Shown: positions 44,061 through 52,466, numbered from the stretch's first letter. The stretch is 64,000 bases of DNA from CAIVPM01 sp964477265 (GCA_964477265.1 CAYZDJ010000006.1:113858-177857); one strand, 5' to 3'. Program-made: numbers and translations. Notes: generated by a model not told the origin, from the letters alone.

Positions 44061-44574
44061 AAAAATATACTTTTTGTTACTTTTAGCCCCAAACCCTTTA
44101 CAGTATTGAATTTAAACTTGTCAAAAGAATTATCTTTTTTGATACCTTTCGCCAATTTAAGTTTGTGTTGCAATTGCAAAAAGCTCTAACAAATAATTTA
44201 GGTGTACAACATTTTGTTTGTTAGAGTTATTTTAGGTTTCTTGTTTTAAGTGTACAATTAATGCAAGTTTCTTAAAATAAAACAGCCCACCCTTTCTCGC
44301 TTAAAAGTTAGGTAGGCTGAAGGATGTAACAGGTGCAAAAATTAATCTTTACCTGCACCGTACAAAAATAAGGTAAGGATTATTAAAGTTGCCCAACAAT
44401 TACTTGTAAGGCAACAGCAAAAACTATAAAACATTACAGCGTTACCTATGGTTATGTATTGCAAAAGCAACAACCAACAAAATAACACGCTTGTAAAGTT
44501 TAATGGCAATGCAAAATGGTATTATTTAATAATCCGTATTTAGCCTATAAGCTAAATGCACAAAACAAATTTGT
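44061..44574 (+). ncRNA. Hairpin-rich 514-bp intergenic region, possible structured RNA or leader (uncertain)
   Basis: No convincing protein is encoded. Several inverted repeats follow one another: the palindrome TTGCAATTGCAA (44169-44180); CTCTAACAAA (44184-44193) with TTTGTTAGAG (44217-44226); CAGCC with GGCTG around 44283-44319; AGGTGCA with TGCACC around 44330-44359; GTTGCC with GGCAAC around 44388-44415. This density is higher than elsewhere in the window and lies upstream of a secreted-protein gene, so a leader or small RNA is possible. It matches no RNA family I recognise. Confidence 0.25.
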
Positions 44575-45114
44575 ATGAAAAAGTTATTAATGGGTCTATT
44601 AGCCTTAGCATTGTGTTTAAGTTCTTATGCCTTAACGCATAAAACTAGATTCGATGAAAATATTGAATACGAGTCAATGAAAGATTTTTTTAAATCTTGG
44701 GATTCAAAAATGAAAGACGAAAAAGATGAAAGTAAAGCATATGAATATGTGAAAATGAAAAATGCTGAAATGATAAAATATCTTATGAAGAAGTATCCAA
44801 AAATTCAAGCAGAAAAGTTGGATGCAAATGATTTGGATTTAGTATTTTTTGGTTCTTTAATAATGTTAGCTGAAGAAAATGAATATCAGCCAATTACAGA
44901 AGCTAACGCACCACGTTCAACAATTAGGTGTTTAATAGAACTGGTTATTGGGTACATTGGTATTAAAGAGGCATACGATGGAATTATTAAACTTTTTTCT
45001 GGCGAATTGACTGCAATGGAAGGATTAGCTTTCTTAAAACCATTTATTAAAACTAAGTTAGGAATTCTTTCTGCAATTTTCTTTGTAGCAGATTTTTTTC
45101 AAAATTGCGTTTAA
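44575..45114 (+). CDS. Secreted protein with hydrophobic C-terminus bracketed by two cysteines; unknown, bacteriocin-precursor-like
   Basis: A 179-residue protein I do not recognise. Residues 1-19 are a signal peptide (LLMGLLALALCLSSYA). Residues about 24-80 are very rich in Lys, Glu and Asp and helical. From about 115 the chain becomes hydrophobic and Gly-containing (LIELVIGYIGIKEAYDGIIK, then LGILSAIFFVADFF), flanked by Cys119 and the penultimate Cys178, which could form one disulfide. A charged exported propeptide followed by an amphipathic/hydrophobic cysteine-closed tail is what a precursor of an antimicrobial peptide might look like. Only 4 bp separate it from the next small membrane-protein gene. 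The role is speculation. Confidence 0.7.
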   Translation: MKKLLMGLLALALCLSSYALTHKTRFDENIEYESMKDFFKSWDSKMKDEKDESKAYEYVKMKNAEMIKYLMKKYPKIQAEKLDANDLDLVFFGSLIMLAEENEYQPITEANAPRSTIRCLIELVIGYIGIKEAYDGIIKLFSGELTAMEGLAFLKPFIKTKLGILSAIFFVADFFQNCV

Positions 45115-45118
45115 AATT

Positions 45119-45322
45119 ATGTATAAATTAAAAATAATAACACTTATTGTGCTTATCGTTTTATACTCCTTGAAGTTGATTAAATTAGTTTTTAATTTGG
45201 AAAATCTTCGTGGAAGTATTTTTAATTTTCCAACAAAAAGAGGTGATTTAATAGGATATTGTTTTGGTTATATAGTATTGTTTATTTCACTTTTGATATT
45301 GTTATTGGATGAAGACAAATAG
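45119..45322 (+). CDS. Two-helix membrane miniprotein, unknown (possible immunity-type protein)
   Basis: A 67-residue protein with two transmembrane helices at about 5-24 (KIITLIVLIVLYSLKLIKLV) and 45-63 (LIGYCFGYIVLFISLLILLL), a 20-residue basic loop between them and an acidic-basic tail DEDK. It starts 4 bp after the secreted protein's stop, which strongly suggests co-translation. Similar topology to the protein at 45464-45643, including the LLLLD-like end. Small two-helix proteins beside a secreted peptide gene are typical of immunity functions, but there is no sequence proof. Confidence 0.6.
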   Translation: MYKLKIITLIVLIVLYSLKLIKLVFNLENLRGSIFNFPTKRGDLIGYCFGYIVLFISLLILLLDEDK

Positions 45323-45463
45323 CATACATAGCTTTCACTCTATTCTTTTTTACTTAGCTAATCTTCTCTTTCATCTTCACGATGCTGTGTGTTTTCACCA
45401 ATATCGAAAAGTAAACATTGTTGGTCAAAGACACAACAATGGCGAAGACCAACAAAGGCTAAA
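45323..45463. repeat. GTTGGTC/GACCAAC inverted repeat spacer between the two miniprotein genes
   Basis: GTTGGTC near 45420-45426 pairs with GACCAAC near 45447-45453, and TTTTCACCAAT occurs near 45393. The right arm continues as AACAAAGGC, the reverse complement of GCCTTTGTT found before the hairpin at 45722-45742. The 5' half of the spacer shows no feature. Confidence 0.45.
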
Positions 45464-45643
45464 ATGTCTATAAAAAACATAAGTTTAATTATTGGGATTA
45501 TCTATTTTATTGTAGAAATAATAACTCTAAAAATGGCGTTTCACCCAAAGTTTGGAAAAATGGTAGTAAGAATAATGTACATTTTTTTAATATTATTTTT
45601 CATATTATTGTTATTACTTGATAAGGGCAATATTTCCAAATAA
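45464..45643 (+). CDS. Second two-helix membrane miniprotein, unknown
   Basis: A 59-residue protein from the ATG at 45464; the frame is open 25 codons further but that part is repeat-derived. Two helices at about 5-23 (NISLIIGIIYFIVEIITL) and 34-53 (MVVRIMYIFLILFFILLLLL) flank a short basic loop; the tail is DKGNISK. Topology, size and the leucine-rich second helix ending in LD resemble the protein at 45119-45322, so the two could be distant paralogues. A strong terminator follows 8 bp after the stop and closes the three-gene cluster. Confidence 0.55.
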   Translation: MSIKNISLIIGIIYFIVEIITLKMAFHPKFGKMVVRIMYIFLILFFILLLLLDKGNISK

Positions 45644-45651
45644 CTTTCTCT

Positions 45652-45690
45652 ATTGGTGGGTGAAACACCCACCAATAATTTTTTCTTTTT
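45652..45690 (+). terminator. Intrinsic terminator closing the small-protein cluster
   Basis: ATTGGTGGGTG (45652-45662) pairs perfectly with CACCCACCAAT (45666-45676) around AAA, followed by a T-rich tract (TTTTTTCTTTTT). Confidence 0.9.
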
Positions 45691-45721
45691 CCAAACTAAA
45701 GGTTAGTGTTTTCCTGCCTTT

Positions 45722-45742
45722 GTTGGTGTTTTCCTCACCAAC
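45722..45742. repeat. GTTGGTG/CACCAAC hairpin before the DUF6263 gene
   Basis: GTTGGTG (45722-45728) and CACCAAC (45736-45742) with a 7-nt loop, preceded by GCCTTT. It shares its words with the terminator 60 bp upstream and the spacer repeat near 45420-45460, so these hairpins look like one local family. Confidence 0.5.
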
Positions 45743-45770
45743 GAATATTTAATCAATCAATTTTCAAAAT

Positions 45771-46601
45771 ATGTTAAAACAAATCTTCACATTTTTTTTA
45801 TTAGGTACACTATCTACATTAACAGCACAAACTTTGCAGCCAACCAATATTCTTAAAACTAAATTATCGCTAGTTAAAAAAGTAACCAATAAAACTACCT
45901 CTAGCACAAGCATTGGCGGTATGGATATTAATAATAATATACAATCAAACACAGCTATTGTTATTACTGTAAATCCAGCAAACAACGATAGTGCTGTAGT
46001 ATCAACTACATTAAAAAAAATTAAAATGTCTGCCGAAGCAATGGGTCAAAAAATGGAGTTCGATTCAGACAATCCTTTAACAAGCACTTATGCAGCAACT
46101 GAAGAGTTAAGTAAAATGGCAGGTAGCTCTGTTAAATATTACATTAACAAAAAAGGAATAGTTACAAGCATAGATACTACACAAAAAATTGGCGTATCCC
46201 CAAAATTAGATATGATGCAGTTTGGAGGAATGAGTGTTGGCAGTGATTGTAATTTATTTTTAAACATTACTATAGCAATAAATATTGGTGATGTTTGGAA
46301 AGACTCATCTTTTGCAAATAATGTAAAAACAGTAAATGAGTATAAGTTAAAAGGTTATGAAAAAGGAATGGCAATTGTAGAATTAAATAGCACCCTTGTA
46401 ATGGATGGAGAAATTGAACAAATGGGTATGAAAATGAAAACTAACCAACAAGGCACAATGAAAGCTACTTTAATAGTAAACCCTAATACGCTTGTAATAG
46501 TAAATAAAAAATCTAGCCTTGTTATGGAAGGCACAATTAGTGTAAAAGGGCAATCTATGCCATCAAAAGTTACAACTGAAACTAGCGAAGAGATAGAATA
46601 A
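45771..46601 (+). CDS. DUF6263-like exported protein
   Basis: A 276-residue protein with a signal peptide (IFTFFLLGTLSTLTAQ). The body is a beta-rich domain with blocks VKYYINKKGIVTSID, NIGDVWKDSSF, VNEYKLKGYEKGMAIVELNS and a run of Met- and Lys-rich segments (EQMGMKMKTNQQGTMKA). The pattern resembles DUF6263, Bacteroidota outer-surface proteins of unknown role. The next gene starts 2 bp after its stop, so the two are surely co-translated. Confidence 0.6.
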   Translation: MLKQIFTFFLLGTLSTLTAQTLQPTNILKTKLSLVKKVTNKTTSSTSIGGMDINNNIQSNTAIVITVNPANNDSAVVSTTLKKIKMSAEAMGQKMEFDSDNPLTSTYAATEELSKMAGSSVKYYINKKGIVTSIDTTQKIGVSPKLDMMQFGGMSVGSDCNLFLNITIAINIGDVWKDSSFANNVKTVNEYKLKGYEKGMAIVELNSTLVMDGEIEQMGMKMKTNQQGTMKATLIVNPNTLVIVNKKSSLVMEGTISVKGQSMPSKVTTETSEEIE

Positions 46602-46603
46602 AA

Positions 46604-47617
46604 ATGAAAAAAATATTTACCATATTATTCCTCATAACCTTTTCCCTCAAAGGCTTTGCACAATCTAATGATGACAGTACAACCTATAAACTAATTACAC
46701 AATACACAGCAGCAATTAACTATACAGATGCAGCCATTAATAGCATTGCAGCATTAAATAGTTTAATAAAAAAAGAAAACTATCGCAACAAAATAAGCAG
46801 CTTCAACAACCCTACAAGCAGCGATATGGGTTTTAACTTGCAGCTTGAAATTAACACTGCATTAAAGCCTTTGCTTGACAAAGCAAAAAACGTAAACACC
46901 AATAAATTTATGGATGTTGTGGGTAGCTTGGTAGGCAATCAAAGCAAAACAGGCATTGCAAAAAACCTTATACCGGCAACAGGCATTTTTTCAACACTCA
47001 CAAGCCTTGTAGGCAATTTAACTATTACCGAAAAACACATTTCAAAAAGCGACCTTGATAATTTTGTAATAAGCATTGGTAAATACTTTGGGCAATACGA
47101 AAAACTCAATCGCATCAATCAGCAATTTGATATTAGCATAGATAAAATAGACCTGCGTTTACAAGAACTACAAACCGATTTAAAGGATTATATTTTAGAT
47201 TTAACTATTGCTTACAATAGCACTCTACAACGTAGTGCGTTAAAGCAAAAAACCACAGAAGAATTACTATTAAAATATCTCGATAAAGTAGAAATAGAAA
47301 AACAAATAAATAACTCAATAAGCAATATTGTATTTCCTGGCGATGCTATAAAAACAGCCAAAGACATTACAAGCACAATACAAAAAATATTTGCCGAGTA
47401 CCAAAAAATATACACTGCCAATTATAACGACATTAAAAATATTCTTCAAGAAACAAAACAACTTGGCAGTAACATCAACAAACAAACTATTGATAACAGT
47501 TTAAGTGAGTTGCAAAACCTATACACCGAAAGCAAAAATGCAGATGCACTCATTTTAAGAATATCAACTCTAACCGAAAGATTGAAAACTTTAGTAGCTA
47601 CAGAAAAAATAAAGTAA
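46604..47617 (+). CDS. Exported helical/coiled-coil protein, unknown
   Basis: A 337-residue protein with a signal peptide (IFTILFLITFSLKGFAQ) and an otherwise almost entirely helical, Lys/Asn/Thr-rich chain. A glycine-containing segment at about 103-146 (MDVVGSLVGNQSKTG, TLTSLVGNLTITEK) might be a membrane-active or turn region; the flanks (about 160-210 and 215-330) have heptad-like spacing typical of coiled coils. I recognise no family. It follows the DUF6263-like gene by 2 bp and is closed by a perfect 15-bp hairpin. The helical hairpin shape recalls periplasmic adhesin or alpha-pore-forming proteins, which is only a resemblance. Confidence 0.6.
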   Translation: MKKIFTILFLITFSLKGFAQSNDDSTTYKLITQYTAAINYTDAAINSIAALNSLIKKENYRNKISSFNNPTSSDMGFNLQLEINTALKPLLDKAKNVNTNKFMDVVGSLVGNQSKTGIAKNLIPATGIFSTLTSLVGNLTITEKHISKSDLDNFVISIGKYFGQYEKLNRINQQFDISIDKIDLRLQELQTDLKDYILDLTIAYNSTLQRSALKQKTTEELLLKYLDKVEIEKQINNSISNIVFPGDAIKTAKDITSTIQKIFAEYQKIYTANYNDIKNILQETKQLGSNINKQTIDNSLSELQNLYTESKNADALILRISTLTERLKTLVATEKIK

Positions 47618-47658
47618 TAATCATACTTCACTAGGTTTATATGTGTACGTAAAACAAC

Positions 47659-47692
47659 AAAGGTTGAATAGTAGAGTTACTATTCAACCTTT
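47659..47692. terminator. Bidirectional terminator between convergent genes
   Basis: A perfect 15-bp inverted repeat (AAAGGTTGAATAGTA, 47659-47673, with 47678-47692) and a 4-nt loop between the stops at 47617 (plus) and 47716 (minus). Confidence 0.8.
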
Positions 47693-47715
47693 GTGCACAA
47701 CATTGTATTAATTAT

Positions 47716-48636
47716 TTATACCAATGCAATATCAAAATTTGATAATTGCACAAATTGGTTTATTCTCTCTTTAATGTCACTTTGTGTAACTTCTCTCAAT
47801 CTTTCAGTACCAAATTTTTCAACACAAAAGCTTGCCATTGCACTACCAAGTATAATAGCTGTTTTCATATTTTCGAAGCTGATGTCTTTTGTTTTTGCAA
47901 GGTGTGCAATAAATCCACCAGCAAAAGTATCACCAGCACCAGTTGGGTCAAACACTTCTTCTAAAGGCAATGCAGGGGCATAAAACACACTATTTTCATG
48001 AAATAGTAAAGCCCCATGTTCGCCCTTTTTAATAATAACATATTTAGGCCCCATTGTCATTATTTTTTGTGCTGCACGCACCAAAGAGAAGTCGCCACTC
48101 AATTGTCTTGCTTCACTATCATTAACCATCAATACATCAACCATGCTAATGGTTTTCTTTAAATCATCAAGCATTATATCCATCCAAAAATTCATAGTAT
48201 CCAGTACAATCAATTTTGGTCTTGTTGTCAATTGCTCAATTACGCTGCGTTGCACATTTGGGTCAAGGTTTCCAAGCATCAAAAACTCGCAATCCTGATA
48301 CGATTCTGGAACAACAGGTTTAAAATCTCCAAGTACATTAAGCTCTGTCACCAGTGTATCCCTGCTATTCATATCCATGTGGTATTTACCACTCCAAAAA
48401 AACGACTTTTCATCTTTCTTTATTTGCAGGCCTTCAAAAGAAACTCCACGAGCAGTAAGTTCATCTAATTCGGTTTGAGGAAAGTCGCCACCAACTACGC
48501 TTATTTGATTTACTTTACAAAAATTGCTTGCACACCATGCAATATAAGTAGCTGCACCACCAACAATTTTGTCGCTTTTTCCAAATGGGGTTTCAATAGC
48601 ATCAAAAGCCATAGAACCCACTACAATTAAACTCAT
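47716..48636 (-). CDS. PfkB-family carbohydrate/nucleoside kinase
   Basis: A 306-residue ribokinase-fold kinase with the N-terminal VVGSMAFDAIETPFGK, GGAATYIAWCASNF, a MVNDSEARQLSG helix and the C-terminal DPTGAGDTFAGGF motif (catalytic Asp236). The VGSxAxD(A/D)I(E)TP start is typical of a Bacteroidota/Actinobacteria subgroup annotated as sugar or adenosine-type kinases; the substrate is not certain. It is monocistronic, with a bidirectional terminator after it and the gldN terminator just upstream. Confidence 0.82.
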   Translation of the reverse strand: MSLIVVGSMAFDAIETPFGKSDKIVGGAATYIAWCASNFCKVNQISVVGGDFPQTELDELTARGVSFEGLQIKKDEKSFFWSGKYHMDMNSRDTLVTELNVLGDFKPVVPESYQDCEFLMLGNLDPNVQRSVIEQLTTRPKLIVLDTMNFWMDIMLDDLKKTISMVDVLMVNDSEARQLSGDFSLVRAAQKIMTMGPKYVIIKKGEHGALLFHENSVFYAPALPLEEVFDPTGAGDTFAGGFIAHLAKTKDISFENMKTAIILGSAMASFCVEKFGTERLREVTQSDIKERINQFVQLSNFDIALV

Positions 48637-48700
48637 AAAATATTTTTAAGGTTGCAAAAGTAGGGATATGATGTATAGATATTTTTACAAAATATAATGC

Positions 48701-48738
48701 AAAAAAATAGTGTTGCATTTCTGCAACACCATTTTTTT
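48701..48738 (-). terminator. Terminator of the gldKLMN operon
   Basis: GTGTTGCA (48710-48717) pairs with TGCAACAC (48722-48729), extended by A/T flanks that give T7 on either strand. It lies 22 bp after the gldN stop. Confidence 0.85.
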
Positions 48739-48759
48739 AATCTTTTATTATTCTAAATA

Positions 48760-49929
48760 TTAATAAGCCCAAAGACCTTGTTCGTAATTGAAGATAGCTG
48801 ACTTAACTTTTTCTCCTTCAAGCAATCTGAATAATGGATCTTTAACATAGTTTTTCAACTCTTGATTTTTTACATTATCCAAACTAGATTTCAGGATATA
48901 ATAGCTAAACATATGATTTTCCAAATAATCTTCCCAAGTTTGTCTTGCACCTAAGTTTTTAGGGTTATAAACTTCGTATTTAGCTAAATGCTGTCTAATA
49001 TCTGGGTAATAAATCCAAAACATTGGAACATCACCTAAATTAACACCAGCAGAGTTATAGTAAGGCATAATTGGACAAATACCCAAAATTCTTCTATACA
49101 AACGTGAAGCTTCCTTATCAAAGATAACTTCTTCTTTAATTCTAAATTTATAGATAGAATCTGGTTGCACATTTTTTGGACTTACAGAATAGTAAGCTAT
49201 TTTATCAGGATTATCCAAATCGCTAACTGCTGTTGTATCATTTCCACCAAATACATTTTTCATTACTTCTGCAACAGTCATTGGTGTTGTAAACCTATCA
49301 TCATCTGCATTAAATGCTATTACATTAGTATCTTTTTTTACTGCATCCAATACAATTGAAACAAATCTTTGATTACCATTATTTTCATCTGCAGCATAAC
49401 CAAAAGGTTGATTAATTTTTTCGCGAATATCAATTTCAATTGTAAGTTTTTGTCTGTAAACAGCATCATCTTCACGAGTGTAGTCCCAAGCTAATGGAAC
49501 CCTAGCTTTCTCTAATTGCTTTTCGATAGCATTATCATTACGTTTTGATGATTTTACAGAATCACCTAAACTACCTGAAGCTCCTTTTTTAAATACAAAT
49601 GGAATTTTAGGATCGTATGCAGCTGCTTTAGGTTTTACTCCACCTGAAGCTGGAGGTTGTGTACCATATCCTGAGGATGCTGCAGCACTGTTTGCAGGTG
49701 GTTGACCATATCCTGAAGCAGCTCCACTATTTGTTGCAGGAGTAGAAGGTGCCCCATATCCAGAAGTACTGCTGTTTGTTGCAGGAGTGGAAGGTGCTCC
49801 ATAACCAGAACTAGTTGATGCAGCTGGCTTTTTAGCCCCACCCTTTTTTTTGCCTTGAGCCAATGCACTATCAGTAAGAACTGTAATACTTAATGCTATA
49901 AGCAAATATTTTAAACCATTTATTTTCAT
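48760..49929 (-). CDS. gldN: GldN, gliding motility / type IX secretion protein
   Basis: GldN is a periplasmic partner of the GldK outer-membrane ring of the type IX secretion system. The 389-residue protein has a signal peptide (1-25, ending SALAQ), then a low-complexity region about 41-96 made of SGYG repeats (SGYGAPSTPATNS twice, then SGYGQPPANS and SGYGTQPP), and the conserved GldN domain about 105-389 (KIPFVFKKGASGSLGDSVK, RRILGICPIMPYYN, MFWIYYPDIRQHLAKYEVYN, LENHMFSYYILKSS). The repeat-rich linker is longer than I would expect for the family. It lies 10 bp after gldM. Confidence 0.93.
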   Translation of the reverse strand: MKINGLKYLLIALSITVLTDSALAQGKKKGGAKKPAASTSSGYGAPSTPATNSSTSGYGAPSTPATNSGAASGYGQPPANSAAASSGYGTQPPASGGVKPKAAAYDPKIPFVFKKGASGSLGDSVKSSKRNDNAIEKQLEKARVPLAWDYTREDDAVYRQKLTIEIDIREKINQPFGYAADENNGNQRFVSIVLDAVKKDTNVIAFNADDDRFTTPMTVAEVMKNVFGGNDTTAVSDLDNPDKIAYYSVSPKNVQPDSIYKFRIKEEVIFDKEASRLYRRILGICPIMPYYNSAGVNLGDVPMFWIYYPDIRQHLAKYEVYNPKNLGARQTWEDYLENHMFSYYILKSSLDNVKNQELKNYVKDPLFRLLEGEKVKSAIFNYEQGLWAY

Positions 49930-49939
49930 AAAAAAATTA

Positions 49940-51499
49940 TTAATACAAATTATAAGCTATAATTGGAAGCTTTCTTACTGTCCCATCAGGACCAACAGCT
50001 TTAATTTCATCAACCATTACTGTAGAACCTGGGCAAGATTTATCAACAACAGCTCTAGCTGCTTCTTGAAACGCTTTACCTGTGTTACCTGGTGCAGCTT
50101 TTAAACTAGGAAAACAAGATCCACCAATACCAATAACAGTATAACTTTGAATTTCATATTTTACACCTTCGAATATAAAATCTTTCAATTCTGCCACTAC
50201 ACCACCTTGAGCTCTAAATACGTTAGCAGCTACACGCCCTGGTTCAAGATTACCTACTTTTGCTACCGGATCAGGTATTCTTTTTACTCTGAATTTAAAG
50301 TCTCCTGCACTTTTTCCATCTACAGATACGTTAACTGTTGCCTCACCTGGTGTAGTAACATTAGCCTCCCATTTACCACCACCTTTATCTGTAAGTGAAC
50401 CATTATTTATTGAAGCTTTTGTTCTTTCTGCACCAGCACTACCACCACTAATTGTTAATGGATTAGCAACACCAATGTACATTACTTTAACAGCATCAGC
50501 ACTAACACTTGCTCCTGTAGCTGTACCTACGGTATATTTAACTTCAACGTCTTTGCTTTCTTGTTTACCAGTAGCTTGGTTAAAAAATTCAATATGAACT
50601 TTTTTAGAACCAGGACCAGCACCTTGTACAGTACCTTTCCATTCATAAGTTCCATCAGGCAATTGTGTTGTACCTGCTCCATCAACAGAAATTCTTGTTG
50701 TGTTTGCTGCTTTACTATAAGCACCTATACCAGCATTAATTTTCAATTCTTCACCAGGCATTAAATAATTAGAATTTGTACCAACTAAAGGGATGTAGTT
50801 ATCGAATACAATATCAACCTGTCCAACTTTTTTGTGACAAAACTCAATTACCTGAGAAGCACTGTTTCTTACGTCATTTTCAAATTTACTTAAAATAGTT
50901 AATGCAGCAACAGTAGGCGTCATGTGAAAATAATGATCACTCCACTCTTTTCCTTCTGGTACTTTTAAGTCAATTGGTAAATTTTTTTCAAATTCAGTTT
51001 TAATCTCTGGGTCAATTCCCATCAATTTATTTTTAAAATCTTCCAAGTGTTGCTTAAGCACTGGTCCTTTTCCTTTACCAACACCTCCATGAGTAGCTGC
51101 AGCAAACAAACGTGTAGCTGCTTCTAAATCATCTTCTTTAAACATTTCTTCACCTTTTTCATTTTTACCCATTTTTCCAAAACCAGCTTCTTCTTTCAAC
51201 TCTTTTTTTAATGAGGTAATTTCTGCTACAATTTGGTCCAAAGCCGCCTTAGCTTGATCTGCTTTAGGTTTCCATATTGCTGCTTTTTCCCTTGTTTCAG
51301 CTTTATCTAGTTTGCTTTGCAAAGAAGCTAAAACTGTTTTATCTTTTCCTTCAACAATTCCGTTTGCTACTTGCAAACTTTTATCAACCGTTTTGAACGC
51401 ATTTAAAATTTCAGATGATACGTTTAATGCAAGTAATGCTGTTAACACCAAGTACATTAGGTTAATCATCTTCTGCCTAGGTTCTTTAGGTAATGACAT
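49940..51499 (-). CDS. gldM: GldM, type IX secretion motor/shaft protein
   Basis: GldM spans the periplasm from the GldL ring to GldK/GldN and is part of the rotary motor. The 519-residue protein begins with a short cytoplasmic stretch, one transmembrane helix at about 11-30 (MINLMYLVLTALLALNVSSE), a helical D1 region, then Ig-like D2-D4 domains (DGTYEWKGTVQGAGPGSKKV, VYIGVANPLTISGG with variations, and a GRVAANVFRAQGG block). Length matches the family. It is 65 bp downstream of gldL and 10 bp upstream of gldN. Confidence 0.95.
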   Translation of the reverse strand: MSLPKEPRQKMINLMYLVLTALLALNVSSEILNAFKTVDKSLQVANGIVEGKDKTVLASLQSKLDKAETREKAAIWKPKADQAKAALDQIVAEITSLKKELKEEAGFGKMGKNEKGEEMFKEDDLEAATRLFAAATHGGVGKGKGPVLKQHLEDFKNKLMGIDPEIKTEFEKNLPIDLKVPEGKEWSDHYFHMTPTVAALTILSKFENDVRNSASQVIEFCHKKVGQVDIVFDNYIPLVGTNSNYLMPGEELKINAGIGAYSKAANTTRISVDGAGTTQLPDGTYEWKGTVQGAGPGSKKVHIEFFNQATGKQESKDVEVKYTVGTATGASVSADAVKVMYIGVANPLTISGGSAGAERTKASINNGSLTDKGGGKWEANVTTPGEATVNVSVDGKSAGDFKFRVKRIPDPVAKVGNLEPGRVAANVFRAQGGVVAELKDFIFEGVKYEIQSYTVIGIGGSCFPSLKAAPGNTGKAFQEAARAVVDKSCPGSTVMVDEIKAVGPDGTVRKLPIIAYNLY

Positions 51500-51564
51500 T
51501 TCTTTTTATAATTTTTTTGTTACAAATTAGTTTTAGTTCTCTCAATAATAATTATCTGAGATAA

Positions 51565-52332
51565 TTATCTACCTTGCATTGCAGTTAACATGTTTCCATA
51601 AACTGAATTCAATTTAGTTAAATTAGTTGCTAAAGCAGCAATCTGATCTTTTGCTTTAACAGCATCTTCAGCAGTATTATTCATTGCAGCACTTGCCTGA
51701 GCCAATTTACCATAAAACTGATTCATAGTTTTTAAATGGTTGTTGCTTTCCTGCAATTCTAACTCATAAATTGTATTTAAAGAAGATAAGTTTTTAGTTA
51801 AAACCTGAACCTGACCATGAAACTGTTTTGTAGTTTCGCTTGCAGCATTAAATGCATTGAAAGTGCCTGTTGATGCTGTTATTGCAGTAGTAATTCCTGC
51901 CATAGCTGCTGTTGCACTTTTAGTACCTGCTGTAAAATCACCAGTAGATTTTACTACATCTCCAATTTCACCCATTTTATCTACAGTAGTGCCTAATTTT
52001 TGAAATCCTGAACTTAACTTGCTTAAGTTAGCTGGAGTAATATCAGCTTCGCTTAACATTTTTTCCATAGATTTTAAGGCTGGATTTCCTTTTTCTACAT
52101 TTTCCATACCTGGAATATGAACTTCATGCTCATCCATGGCAGGATAAATAATGTAAAGAATACCATAACATAAGAATAACACAGCTTCTGTAGTAAGACC
52201 AATCTTCAACATAATGTCTGCAATAGGTGAGTGCAATATTTTTTGTAGTGCTCCATAAATTACAACTGCTGCTGCAATAGATACGAAGATGTCCATAAAC
52301 TTATTAACCTTTGGTGGGATTTTAGCTGCCAT
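51565..52332 (-). CDS. gldL: GldL, type IX secretion inner-membrane motor protein
   Basis: GldL forms a pentameric inner-membrane ring around GldM and converts proton flow into movement. The 255-residue protein has two transmembrane helices at about 13-31 (DIFVSIAAAVVIYGALQKI) and 38-62 (GLTTEAVLFLCYGILYIIY; it carries the conserved glutamate of the proton path), followed by a long helical cytoplasmic domain ending in NLTKLNSVYGNMLTAMQG. It is 134 bp downstream of gldK. Confidence 0.95.
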   Translation of the reverse strand: MAAKIPPKVNKFMDIFVSIAAAVVIYGALQKILHSPIADIMLKIGLTTEAVLFLCYGILYIIYPAMDEHEVHIPGMENVEKGNPALKSMEKMLSEADITPANLSKLSSGFQKLGTTVDKMGEIGDVVKSTGDFTAGTKSATAAMAGITTAITASTGTFNAFNAASETTKQFHGQVQVLTKNLSSLNTIYELELQESNNHLKTMNQFYGKLAQASAAMNNTAEDAVKAKDQIAALATNLTKLNSVYGNMLTAMQGR

Positions 52333-52466
52333 AACTTTTTGTTTTTAGTTTTGTGTTTTTGTTTATTTGATGAAAATTAACACCCGATTAATTTTGAGTG
52401 CAAGTTATATTTTTATTTCTTAATGAAATGTTAAAGATTTTTAGATTCTCTTATTATTTTGTTAAA

